From contig CAZJHX010000130.1 of NCBI GenBank assembly GCA_964545715.1, positions 1 to 30,875 of the forward strand: a DNA stretch of 30,875 nt, written 5' to 3'. The position numbers and the translations under genes are program-made. This DNA is from CAZJHX01 sp964545715 (GTDB taxonomy: Bacteria > Myxococcota_A > UBA9042 > GCA-2863065). Below, in pieces: positions 22,512 to 30,868 of this stretch. The notes below the pieces were generated by a model, which ran no database searches, was not told the DNA's origin, and saw nothing but the letters and a program-made list of their open reading frames with translations. Positions within the stretch are counted from its first letter, which is position 1. Each line of letters begins with the position of its first letter.

Positions 22512-24506
22512 ATGAGGTATGCACTGGTTTGGAGTGTGGCGGTGACGCTGTTTGCGTGCTCACCCGCCACGAGCACGCGTTCGAAGTCTGACGACAAGCC
22601 GGACGCCGAGAGCACCGACACGACCGACGACACCGGCACCGACGACACCGGCACCGACGACACGGGGACCGAGGATACCGGAACCGACGACACCGGAACC
22701 GAGGACACGGGGACTGAGGACACCGGCGCCGACACGACCACGGGCGACACCGATCCGCCCGACGAGTGCGCGGACGCGGAGGACGGCACGCCGTGCGACG
22801 ACGTCAACAAGTGCACGGAGGGGACGGTCTGCACCGATGGCGTCTGTGGCGGCGGCACTCAGCTGCAGTGCCCGGTACCGGAGGCGGAGTGCGTCGATGC
22901 GCTGCAGTGTGACCCGGACAGCGGCCAGTGCACCGTGGAGATCTATCTGCCGGCGGACACGCTATGCGACAGCGACAAGGACATCTGCACCGAGGACGTG
23001 TGCGACGGCGCCGGAGCCTGCGCGCCGACCGGAGCCGTGGAGGACTGCAGCAGCCAGCAGCAGAACAACCCGTGCTGGACGTGGCAGTGCAACAAGAAGG
23101 CGGGCTGCCAGCAGATCGCGTTTTTGGAGGGCGGCTCCTGCGACGACGGAAACAGCTGCAGCGTCAGCGACACCTGCACGGTCAACGAGCAAAACCAGGA
23201 GCTGTGTCTGGGCACGCCGAAGGACGTCGATGACCAGAATCCGTGCACCGATGACAAGTGCATCGACGGCGACGTGATCCACGAGCCGCTCTCGGGGACC
23301 GGCTGCGCGATCGGCGGCCCCTGTCAGGTCGGCTTGTGCAGCGACGGCACCTGCCAGAGCAGCCCTGCGACGGACGGCACGGACTGCGGCGGCGGCAACG
23401 TCTGCAAGGACGGCCAGTGCACGGCGCTGGGGTGCAATCCGGCGTGCGGGGAGTGCCAGGTCTGCAACACCGCAAGCAACAGCTGCAACCCGGCGCCCAA
23501 CGGCCAGGGCTGCAGCGACGACGGCAACCCGTGCACCATCGATCAATGCTCGGGCGGGGGCTGCGCGCATCCGGACGCGGCCAACGGCACCTCGTGCCCT
23601 GGCGGCAAGTGCCAGGGCGGCTCGTGTGTCGAGCCGGCCAAAGCCGAGCAATTGGCGGGCAGCTTGAAGAGCCCGAAGGCCATCGCGGTGGACGGCCAGT
23701 TCGTCTACTTCGTGGAGGACGACAACGAGGACGGCACGGTGGGCAAGGTGCCCAAGACGGGCGGCTCGGTCACGACGCTGGCGACCAAGCTGCCCGAGCC
23801 GACGGCCATCGAGGTGGACAACACCCACGCGTACTGGCTGGAGCGCAACAACGGCAAGAACGGCTCGATCAAGCGTGTGGCCAAGGGCGGCGGCAGCGTG
23901 CTGGTCGTGGCCACGGGGTTCAAGAACGCGCAAAACCACCTGGCGCTGGACGACACGCACGTCTACTTCGGCGACGGTAAAGAGGGCGGCGGCGGCCAGA
24001 TCAAGAAGGCGCCCAAGGGCGGCGGCGCCACGGTAACGTTGATCGACGAGGGCATCCTAAACCTGGCCACTGCGGTGGATGTCGACGAGTCGTGGGTCTA
24101 CTTCCACAACGACAAGGGCTCGATCATGCGCATCGGCAAAAACGGCGGCGCGCCGCAGACGCTGGGCGGCGGGGATGCGTCGGCGATGTTCCTGCTGGGC
24201 GACACGCTCTACTTCGGCGAGTACAGCAAGGAGAACATCAAGAGCGTGCCCAAGATCGGCGGCGCCGTGACCAAGCTCACGGGCAGCGCGGACTCGGTGG
24301 CCGAGGTGGTCGCAGACGCCAACCATGTCTACTGGGCGGAGCACAACTCCAACGGCCAGATCGCGCGTGTGCCGGTCGGCGGCGGGGCGGTCGAGCAGAT
24401 CTACAACCAGGCCAACACACGCGGCGTGGCCCTGGACGCCACCCACGTGTACTGGTCGGTGTCCAAGTTCAGCAACAGCGGCAAGATCTTCCGCAAGCTG
24501 AAGTAG
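22512..24506 (+). CDS. Lipoprotein with DTGTD-repeat stalk, Cys-rich modules and C-terminal beta-propeller
   Basis: The 664 residues begin with a lipoprotein leader (Leu-Phe-Ala-Cys16) and an acidic stalk of seven DTGTD/DTGTE units (40-74). Residues about 85-370 form a Cys-rich region of repeats with the pattern 'C-x-D-x-x-x-C-T-x-x-x-C-x-x-G-x-C', widely seen in secreted myxobacterial proteins. Residues about 375-664 contain about six repeated blades of 'D-x-x-x-V-Y-(F/W)...I-x-(K/R)-x-P-K-x-G-G' (for example YFVEDDNEDG, YWLERNNGKNG, YFHNDKGS, YFGEYSKEN, YWAEHNSNGQ, YWSVSKFSNSG). That is a six- or seven-bladed beta-propeller of the DUF5050/Kelch-like sort. This should be an outer-surface binding protein; ligand unknown. 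TACAGT lies six bases before the ATG. Confidence 0.85.
   Translation: MRYALVWSVAVTLFACSPATSTRSKSDDKPDAESTDTTDDTGTDDTGTDDTGTEDTGTDDTGTEDTGTEDTGADTTTGDTDPPDECADAEDGTPCDDVNKCTEGTVCTDGVCGGGTQLQCPVPEAECVDALQCDPDSGQCTVEIYLPADTLCDSDKDICTEDVCDGAGACAPTGAVEDCSSQQQNNPCWTWQCNKKAGCQQIAFLEGGSCDDGNSCSVSDTCTVNEQNQELCLGTPKDVDDQNPCTDDKCIDGDVIHEPLSGTGCAIGGPCQVGLCSDGTCQSSPATDGTDCGGGNVCKDGQCTALGCNPACGECQVCNTASNSCNPAPNGQGCSDDGNPCTIDQCSGGGCAHPDAANGTSCPGGKCQGGSCVEPAKAEQLAGSLKSPKAIAVDGQFVYFVEDDNEDGTVGKVPKTGGSVTTLATKLPEPTAIEVDNTHAYWLERNNGKNGSIKRVAKGGGSVLVVATGFKNAQNHLALDDTHVYFGDGKEGGGGQIKKAPKGGGATVTLIDEGILNLATAVDVDESWVYFHNDKGSIMRIGKNGGAPQTLGGGDASAMFLLGDTLYFGEYSKENIKSVPKIGGAVTKLTGSADSVAEVVADANHVYWAEHNSNGQIARVPVGGGAVEQIYNQANTRGVALDATHVYWSVSKFSNSGKIFRKLK
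22629..22733 (+). repeat. Seven tandem 15-base units coding the DTGTD stalk
   Basis: Seven in-frame units of gacaccggcaccgac with scattered third-position changes encode DTGTD/E. It forms an acidic, probably extended stalk between the lipid anchor and the Cys-rich domain. The unit length (15) keeps the frame if copies are gained or lost. Confidence 0.9.
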
Positions 24507-24507
24507 G

Positions 24508-25998
24508 GTGTCCGCGCGCCTCATCACGGCGCTGCTGGTCATGATGGCCGGCTGCGGCGCGGACACCGTCTATGAGCCGATCCCATGCACGGCGCACTGC
24601 ACGTCCCTGGGCCGCGCATATCTGCACGGTCAGGGCGTCGAGAAGAACGCCCTCCGTGCCGCCGATCTCTTCGAGGAGGCCTGCGACGCCGGTGATGGCG
24701 TGGGCTGCGACGCCCTGGGCCTGGCCTTTTTGATGAGCCGCGGGCGCCCCCAGGACGACGCCCGCGCGGTCGCGCTGTTTCAGAAGGCCTGCAAAGCGCA
24801 CACCCCGGCGGCCTGCAACAACCTGGGCCGCATGACCGCAAAGGGCCGCGGCGGGCTGATCGCCGACGCCGAGCAAGCCGTCGCCCTGTATCGCGCCGCC
24901 TGTTTGGACAGCTTTGGCCTGGCCTGCAAGAACCTGGGCGAGAGCTATGACCGCGGGGTCGGTGTGCGCCAAGACCCCAAGCTGGCGCTGGAGTTCCACT
25001 CTCAGGGCTGCGAGCTGGGCAACTACGCCGCCTGCGAGTGGCTGGTCACGACCGGCACCATGCTCATCCAACGCGACAAGGACCCCAAGGACCGCAACAA
25101 GGCAGCGGGCCTCTTTCGGCTGGCCTGCCCGACCCACCCCCGCGGCTGCCTGGAGCTGGGCCGCCTGACGGGAGAGCTGGCCCTGTTCGAGGGCGCCTGC
25201 AAGGGCGACAGTGGCGCCGGCTGCACCGATCTGGCCATGTTCTATTGGGACGGCCGCGGCGTCGAGAGGGATCGCAAGCGCGCCACCGGCCTCTTCGAAC
25301 ACGCGTGCGGCCTCGGCGACTCCGCGGGCTGTGTGCGGCTGGGCCTGCTCTTCGCGGCCGGAGACGGCGTCGACCAGGACGGAAAACGCGCGCGCGCCCT
25401 GCTCAACCGCGCCTGCGAGGCCGCCGATCCGCAGGGTTGCACGAGCCTGGGCCGACTGCTGGAAGAGGGCGCCGTCGTGCCGCGAGACCCGCCGGCTGCG
25501 GCTGCGGCATACCAGAAAGCGTGCGATCACGGCCAGGGCGCCGCTTGCGCAAGAATCGGCGCCCTGATCGCCGACAAGAGAGACCCCGGCCGCGACCCGG
25601 CCAAATCCTCGCGCCTCTTCGTTCAGGGCTGCGCCAGGGGCGATGCAACCGGCTGCTACAACCTGGGCCTGGCCTACTTGAGCGGCGACGGCGTCACCAA
25701 AGACAACAAACGAGCAATCAGCGCCCTGGACCGCGGCTGCGAGCTGAACTCAGGCCTGGCCTGCGCCCGAGTCGGCATCGCCTACGACACGGGCGAGGGC
25801 GTCCCCAAAGATCGCATCACGGCCATGAAGCGCTTTGCCGCCGCATGCCGCCTGACAGAGCCGACCGGCTGCACCTTTCTAGGCGCAATCGCCATGCACG
25901 ACGGCCGCCGAGCCCACGGCCTGCGCCTGCTGAAGAAAGGCTGCGATCTGGGCCACAAAGAGGGCTGCCGGCAGCTGAAGCTGGCGACGGGCCAGTGA
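24508..25998 (+). CDS. Sel1-repeat lipoprotein with paired cysteines (Hcp-like)
   Basis: The 496-residue protein starts at GTG 24508, one base after the preceding TAG, and has a lipoprotein leader ending Met-Ala-Gly-Cys16. About eleven to twelve Sel1-like helical repeats of 36 or so residues follow, of the pattern 'G-L-x-Y-x-x-G-x-G-V-x-x-D-x-x-(R/K)-A-x-x-L-F-x-x-A-C-x-x-G-x-x-x-G-C'. Each repeat has one Cys near each end of a helix, as in ACDAGDGVGC, ACKAHTPAAC, ACGLGDSAGC and GCELNSGLAC. This is the arrangement of Helicobacter Hcp proteins, where the two Cys form a disulfide in each repeat. A rod-shaped, disulfide-stabilised exported scaffold is expected. Its partner is unknown. The stop is 13 bases before the next lipoprotein gene. 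Confidence 0.88.
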   Translation: MSARLITALLVMMAGCGADTVYEPIPCTAHCTSLGRAYLHGQGVEKNALRAADLFEEACDAGDGVGCDALGLAFLMSRGRPQDDARAVALFQKACKAHTPAACNNLGRMTAKGRGGLIADAEQAVALYRAACLDSFGLACKNLGESYDRGVGVRQDPKLALEFHSQGCELGNYAACEWLVTTGTMLIQRDKDPKDRNKAAGLFRLACPTHPRGCLELGRLTGELALFEGACKGDSGAGCTDLAMFYWDGRGVERDRKRATGLFEHACGLGDSAGCVRLGLLFAAGDGVDQDGKRARALLNRACEAADPQGCTSLGRLLEEGAVVPRDPPAAAAAYQKACDHGQGAACARIGALIADKRDPGRDPAKSSRLFVQGCARGDATGCYNLGLAYLSGDGVTKDNKRAISALDRGCELNSGLACARVGIAYDTGEGVPKDRITAMKRFAAACRLTEPTGCTFLGAIAMHDGRRAHGLRLLKKGCDLGHKEGCRQLKLATGQ

Positions 25999-26011
25999 TG
26001 TGCGATAGACC

Positions 26012-26989
26012 ATGCGGATGCGTTACCTCGTAGCTACAGCGCTGGTTCTTGGCGGGTGCACCGACGACACGCCAACCGCTCAGACAGTGGGTGCAGAGGC
26101 CACCGATGTGGTGTTGCAGGACGCGCCGGATGCGGCTCCCGACCCACCGGATGCGGGTGCGGACGCGCCGGATGCGGGCGCAGACTCAACGGATACCGTC
26201 CCCGGCGCGCCCGACGTGGGGCCGGCACCCAGTCGGTGCAACATCGTGGGCGACGAGATGAGCTGCGCGTACGAGACCATCACACTGCTCAGCGGGATCA
26301 CCGGACTGGCGCCGCGGGATGTGCACTTTCAGACGCCGCTCGGAGAGCCGCCCGCCGCCGGGTGGCCGGTCGCCATCATCTTTCAGGGATCCATCGCCAC
26401 CGCGTCACTGAACTGGGTCGGGGTTGAGGATGGGCCCTTCGGCATGTGGCACCAGGTCGACACGACGCGGGCATTGCTGGACGGCGGGTATGCGGTGCTG
26501 ACGCCGGAGGCCAAGCTCGGTGGAGCGACGTTCTGGGACACAAACGTGCCGCCCTTCAGCGTTTTGTGGGAGCAGTCATCCGACCATCAGTTGGTGTTGG
26601 ACCTGCTGGCCGGCATCGAAGAGGGCACCTTCGGCGCGCTGGATCCGACGCGGCTGTATGCGGGCGGAATCTCCAGCGGCGGGTACATGTCCAGCCGGTT
26701 CGCCATCACGTATCCCAACGTGCGCGCTATCGCCGTGCACTCGGCGTCTTATGCCGCGTGCGCTGGGCCGGTTTGCGTCGTGCCTGAGCTGCCCGAAGAG
26801 CATCCGCCCACGCTGTTTTTGCATGGCGGGCTCGACCCCGTGGTGCCGATCTGGACCATGGAGCTTTATCGGGACGCGCTGGTCGGCCAGGGGACGGCCG
26901 TAGAGGTCTTACTGGAGCCGGCGGCGCAGCACGAGTGGATACCTGCGGCGCCCGGCGGCATTGTCGGATGGTTCGATGACCACCCCTGA
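26012..26989 (+). CDS. Lipoprotein alpha/beta-hydrolase (polyhydroxyalkanoate-depolymerase/feruloyl-esterase-like)
   Basis: The 325-residue protein has a lipoprotein leader (Leu-Gly-Gly-Cys16) and an Asp/Ala/Pro stalk of DAPDAGADAP-like repeats (about 37-70). A serine-hydrolase domain follows with the nucleophile elbow G219-I-S221-S-G223, an acid in HGGLDPVVP (Asp275) and a histidine in QHEW (His307). The order and the 'LFLHGGLDPVVP' segment fit the family of secreted PHB/PHA depolymerase-like and feruloyl-esterase-like enzymes. The triad is complete, so an active esterase tethered to the surface is likely; the substrate is not determined. The start could be ATG 26012 or 26018. The gene ends seven bases before the end of the convergent DUF2330 gene, with no terminator stem-loop between them. 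Confidence 0.85.
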   Translation: MRMRYLVATALVLGGCTDDTPTAQTVGAEATDVVLQDAPDAAPDPPDAGADAPDAGADSTDTVPGAPDVGPAPSRCNIVGDEMSCAYETITLLSGITGLAPRDVHFQTPLGEPPAAGWPVAIIFQGSIATASLNWVGVEDGPFGMWHQVDTTRALLDGGYAVLTPEAKLGGATFWDTNVPPFSVLWEQSSDHQLVLDLLAGIEEGTFGALDPTRLYAGGISSGGYMSSRFAITYPNVRAIAVHSASYAACAGPVCVVPELPEEHPPTLFLHGGLDPVVPIWTMELYRDALVGQGTAVEVLLEPAAQHEWIPAAPGGIVGWFDDHP

Positions 26990-26996
26990 CGTGTCT

Positions 26997-29900
26997 CTAA
27001 GCAGCCCAGCGCCGTCGCACGACTGCGAGGGCGAGCAGAGAGAGAAGCACGAACCACGGCGCGGTTCCGGACGGCGTCGCAGCGACCGCGCAGCCGCCGG
27101 AGTCGCCTGAATCGGCGGCGGGGGGCTGGTCACCTGCGGGCGGGTCCGTCGCCGGGTCCTTCGGGTCGTCCTTCGGATCCTCGGGATCTTTCGGATCGTC
27201 CTTCGGGTCGTCGGGGCGCGCGCCCGGGGTGCCGAAGGTGCCGCTGTACGGGTGGTCTGACGCGTCCAGGTCCTTGTTTTGCTCGGCCGAGGCCTGGTCC
27301 GGGTTCGGGATGCGCAGGTCGATCAGCGGCTCGGTCTCGCTGACCTCGTCGGACTCCACACTCTCGGGCGGGCCCTCCTCGCCGAGGACCTGGATGTCCG
27401 AGAACGGGGGCTCGTCTTCGAGGCCCTTGCCGCCATCGGCGTACTCGAACTCACCGCAGCCCTGGATCGTGCCCTCGATCGTCTGGACCTCACCGCCCGG
27501 ATAGGTGATCTCGACCGCCTGAACCTCGGAGGTGCCGGGTTTGCAGATCGCCTTGCCCTCCACCGTGTGCACGTTGGAGACGTCGGGCAGGTCCGGGTTG
27601 AAGGAGAAGACCGGGTCCTTGGTCATCTCGTCGGGCGACATCGTGGCAAAGAAGCGGGTCATGTAGTGGTGCTTGTCGAAGAGGGCCTGGGCGGCCGCCA
27701 TCGGGTCCACGATGCGCTCTTTCACGTCCGCCGTCATCGCGTCCGCGTCAAACTCCCAGCCCTCGGGCATGAAGGCGATGCAGTTGTTGATGTTCCACGT
27801 CGAATAGAACTGCTGGTCCGTCTTGCACTCGTCGGAGAGCTTGGACTCGTCCGGCTTGGGAATGGCGGTCTTGATCACCTCCTGCATCAGGCCGTTGCGC
27901 GGGAAGTTCTGCGCCATCAGCTCCTGCAGGAAGTCGCCGGGGGTCTTCTTGGTCTTCAGCTTCTCCAGGTCGAACATGCCCTCGGTCCAGATCTGGTCGG
28001 CCATGATCTTGCTGGCGCCCGCGAACTCGGTCACAAAGCCGTGCCCTGCGGCGGCGTCCAGCGCCTCGGTCACCAAGTCCCAATACGCGTCGACGCACTC
28101 CTGCTGCCCCGGCCACCAGCCAAACCAGCCCTGGTCGGCCGGCACCGCGCACTTGAGCCAGTCGTATGCCTTGGCGTTGAGGACGACGTGAAAGAAGTTC
28201 ATCGGCACCGCGCGCGCCTTGGCCAGCACCCACGTGAAGATGGGCATGTCGGGCGTGGCGGCGATGCTGGTCAGGTACAGCGGCACGCACGCCAGCGTCG
28301 GGTTCTCGTATTTGATCACCAGCGGCTGCATCTCGCCGACCGACTTGCCCTTCTGCAGCTTCAGCGCCACGAAGACAAAGTCCTGATTGGTGTAGTGCGT
28401 AACGATCGCCTCGGCGCTGTCCGGCTGGTCGTAGCCGTTGTCGTTGAGCCACGTGAAGAGCTCGGAGCCGCTGTTGGACTGCAGCACCTTGTACTCGAAG
28501 GGACCGACCTCCCCCTGCTTCAGGATGTCGACACCACCACCCGTGCCGCCATCATCGGCGCCGTCAAAGTCAGCCTCCGGCACCGCGAACTTGCACCAGG
28601 TGTCGACCTGGCAGTCGCCCTCGTTGTTCCACTTGATCTGAAACTGCGGGTCCGTCTGGGCGGCCAGCCGCTGAAACAGCACCTCGGTGCCGATCTCAAA
28701 CGTCGGCACCGCCGGCAGCGGCAGCACCCACGAGAACTTGGCGGCCTCACCCTGGTACTGGATCTGGATGTGCGCAGTGACCTCCTGGCCCTCGACCGCA
28801 AACAAGATCCGCTCGCCACGCTGGTCCACCGGGGTCTGGAGCGAGCAGAAGAACCCACCACACGCCTGCGCGTCCTGGGGAGCGGCCGTCAGGGCCACGC
28901 CACACACCAGCGCCACCGTCAGCAGCAGCGAGAGCCGACGCCGCAGCAGCACGCCGAGGCCCAACAGAACAAACAGAGCCAGCCCGGCGCTCGAGGTCGG
29001 CGCGCCTGTGCTCGCGCAGCCCGAGCCGGAGCCACCACCGCCACCCGCGCTGCCGCCACCCGGCTTGCCGTCGAGCCCGGTGATGTCCGGCGTCCCAAAC
29101 GTGCCCGAGCGCTTGTCATCCTCGGCCACATCGGGGTTCTGCGGCACATCGGCCTGCTCCGGGTCGGGCGCCCGCGTCTCGATGTCCGGCTCCCGCGTGC
29201 CCACATCCTCGGGCGCCACGGACTCGGCGTCGCCCTCTTCACCCAGCACCTGGATGTCGGCAAACGGCGGCTCCGCGCCGGTCGTGTCCTCGTCGGGCGT
29301 AAACCCGCCGCACTCCTGGAAGGTGCCCTCCATAATGACCTTCTCGCCGTTGGGGTACTCCAGCTCCGCCGCGTTGGGCGTGGTCTCACCCTCGGGGCAG
29401 ATCGGGGTCGCTTTCACGGTGTGGTCGCGCGACACGTTGCCCAGATCGGGGTTGAACGAGAACATCGGGTCCTTGGTCATCTCGTCCGGCGACACCGTCG
29501 TAAACAGCCGCGTCAGGTACGTGTGCGTCTTGAACAGCGCCTGCGCCTCCTGCATCGGCAGGACCATGCGCTCCTCGATGTCCTTGGCCATCGCCACCGG
29601 ATCAAACGTCCAGCCCTCGTCCATGAACTTCAGGCAGTTCTCGATGTTCCACGTGGCATAGAACTGCTGGTCGGTCTCGCACTCCGGCGGCAGGCCCTCG
29701 GTGGGCTTGGGGATGTGCGTCTTGATGATCTCCTGCATCAGCGCGTTGCGCGGCAGGCCCATGCCGATCATCGTGTCCAGGTACTGGGGCACATCGGTGA
29801 TCGTCTCCAGCTTGGAGGTGTCGAAGTCGCCGTCCTTGTAGATCTTGTCCTTCATGATCACGCTGTCGCCCGCAAACTCGGTGACAAAGGCGTGCCCGTT

Positions 29901-30794
29901 CGCCGCGTCGGCCGCCGCCGTCACCAGATCCGTGTACGCCGTCGCGCATTTGTTCGTGCCGTCCGGGCCGGGCAGAAAGCCACCGCCGAAGCCGCCGCCA
30001 AAGCCGCCGCCCGACGCGCACTGCAGCCAGGGATAGGCCTTGGCGTTGAGCACCACGTGGAAGAAGTTCATCGGCACCGCGCGCGCCTTGGCCAGCACCC
30101 AGGTGTAGACCGGCATGTCGTCAGTGGCGGCGATTCCCGTCAGCTTCAACGGCACGCACGCCAGCGTGGGTGACTCGAACTCCAGCACCAGCGGCTGCAG
30201 GTCGCCCGCGGACTTGCCCTTGATCAGCTTTACCGCAACGAACTTGTACTCCTGGTTGGCGTAGAACTGCACGATGTCCTTGGACTCGTCGGGCTGGTCG
30301 TAGCCGTTGTCGTTCAGCCACGTGAAGAGCGCCTCGCCCGCACCCTCCACCACTTTGTACTCAAACGGGCCGACCTCGCCCTCGGCGATCACCTCGACCC
30401 CGCCGCCCTCCGGAGACGGCGGCGGCGCGCTCGGATCGCCACCCCCAGCGCCGGCCATCGCCAGCGGGCAGTCCATGGGCGACTGACAATCACCCGCGTC
30501 CTGCCAGTCCACAAAGAAGCGCGGATCGGTCTGCGCCCTCAGCTGCTGGAAGAGGACGTCCGACCCGACGGCCACGGTGGGCGTGTTCGGCAGCGGCAGC
30601 ACCCATGAGAAGTTCTCCGCCTCGCCCTGGTACGTGATCTGGACGTGAGCGGTCACCTTCGTCCCTTCGACCGCAAAAAGGATGTGCTCACCGGCCTGAT
30701 CGACCGGAATTGAAGAACAAAAGAAGCCGCCGCACGCGTACGCAGCCGACGGCGCGCAAAGCAACACGCCAAGTGCCAATAGCGCAGATCTCAT
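26997..30794 (-). CDS. Double DUF2330 polyprotein with internal MYXO-CTERM and internal signal peptide
   Basis: The 1265-residue frame starts at ATG 30794 with GGGGAGAG five bases upstream; a TTG seven codons earlier is rejected. Residues 1-20 are a signal peptide (ending Ala-Tyr-Ala before CGGFFCS). Copy 1 of DUF2330 runs to about 560, then an acidic/Gly linker, Gly-Cys593, a hydrophobic helix and Arg618-620, which is a complete MYXO-CTERM. The reading frame then continues without stop or start codon into LSLLLTVALVCGVALT and AQA before Cys645-Gly-Gly-Phe-Phe-Cys, a second signal peptide and copy 2. Copy 2 ends in a PDDPKDDP-type linker, Gly-Cys1235, a helix and RRRWAA. The two copies are near-identical in places (WVLAKARAVPMNFFHVVLNAKAY). 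DUF2330 proteins are frequent in Myxococcota; function unknown. Confidence 0.88.
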   Translation of the reverse strand: MRSALLALGVLLCAPSAAYACGGFFCSSIPVDQAGEHILFAVEGTKVTAHVQITYQGEAENFSWVLPLPNTPTVAVGSDVLFQQLRAQTDPRFFVDWQDAGDCQSPMDCPLAMAGAGGGDPSAPPPSPEGGGVEVIAEGEVGPFEYKVVEGAGEALFTWLNDNGYDQPDESKDIVQFYANQEYKFVAVKLIKGKSAGDLQPLVLEFESPTLACVPLKLTGIAATDDMPVYTWVLAKARAVPMNFFHVVLNAKAYPWLQCASGGGFGGGFGGGFLPGPDGTNKCATAYTDLVTAAADAANGHAFVTEFAGDSVIMKDKIYKDGDFDTSKLETITDVPQYLDTMIGMGLPRNALMQEIIKTHIPKPTEGLPPECETDQQFYATWNIENCLKFMDEGWTFDPVAMAKDIEERMVLPMQEAQALFKTHTYLTRLFTTVSPDEMTKDPMFSFNPDLGNVSRDHTVKATPICPEGETTPNAAELEYPNGEKVIMEGTFQECGGFTPDEDTTGAEPPFADIQVLGEEGDAESVAPEDVGTREPDIETRAPDPEQADVPQNPDVAEDDKRSGTFGTPDITGLDGKPGGGSAGGGGGSGSGCASTGAPTSSAGLALFVLLGLGVLLRRRLSLLLTVALVCGVALTAAPQDAQACGGFFCSLQTPVDQRGERILFAVEGQEVTAHIQIQYQGEAAKFSWVLPLPAVPTFEIGTEVLFQRLAAQTDPQFQIKWNNEGDCQVDTWCKFAVPEADFDGADDGGTGGGVDILKQGEVGPFEYKVLQSNSGSELFTWLNDNGYDQPDSAEAIVTHYTNQDFVFVALKLQKGKSVGEMQPLVIKYENPTLACVPLYLTSIAATPDMPIFTWVLAKARAVPMNFFHVVLNAKAYDWLKCAVPADQGWFGWWPGQQECVDAYWDLVTEALDAAAGHGFVTEFAGASKIMADQIWTEGMFDLEKLKTKKTPGDFLQELMAQNFPRNGLMQEVIKTAIPKPDESKLSDECKTDQQFYSTWNINNCIAFMPEGWEFDADAMTADVKERIVDPMAAAQALFDKHHYMTRFFATMSPDEMTKDPVFSFNPDLPDVSNVHTVEGKAICKPGTSEVQAVEITYPGGEVQTIEGTIQGCGEFEYADGGKGLEDEPPFSDIQVLGEEGPPESVESDEVSETEPLIDLRIPNPDQASAEQNKDLDASDHPYSGTFGTPGARPDDPKDDPKDPEDPKDDPKDPATDPPAGDQPPAADSGDSGGCAVAATPSGTAPWFVLLSLLALAVVRRRWAA
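26997..30794 (-). repeat. Two direct copies of a DUF2330-coding unit, period about 1,870 bases
   Basis: The second copy (about 26997-28934) and the first (about 28935-30794) are homologous along their length. A shared stretch beginning aagaagttcatcggcaccg occurs at 28192 and again at 30062, giving the period. Long identical DNA runs of this kind could support recombination between the copies. Confidence 0.85.
27153..27215 (-). repeat. Short in-frame repeat coding a PDDPKDDP linker
   Basis: Twenty-one codons built from DDPKDDPKDPED-like units form an acidic, Pro-rich linker just before the second MYXO-CTERM of the DUF2330 protein. A repetitive linker at this place usually separates a folded domain from its anchor. 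Confidence 0.75.
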
Positions 30795-30839
30795 CGCCAC
30801 TCTCCCCAGAACCAATAATGTCTTGAACCGCCGCCCGGT

Positions 30840-30868
30840 AGTGTAGTGGCTAACTCTTGAAGGTTCAA
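30840..30868 (-). promoter_or_regulatory. Candidate sigma-70-type promoter of the DUF2330 gene
   Basis: On the minus strand TTGAAC (30868-30863), a 17-base spacer and TACACT (30845-30840) lie about 46 bases upstream of ATG 30794, leaving room for a leader that carries the GGGGAGAG ribosome-binding site. Each box matches four of six consensus bases. The rest of 30795-30875 shows nothing else I can name. Confidence 0.45.

Noticed and set aside
27279..30173. Long open frame of 964 codons on the plus strand opposite the DUF2330 gene
   Set aside because: It is antisense to a gene with recognisable domains, signal peptide and MYXO-CTERM, and its translation is low-complexity Arg/Leu/His/Val. GC-rich codon bias leaves few stops on the other strand.
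30795..30815. TTG start seven codons upstream of the DUF2330 ATG
   Set aside because: ATG 30794 has a strong GGGGAGAG site at the right distance and gives a normal signal peptide; the TTG would place that site inside the coding region.
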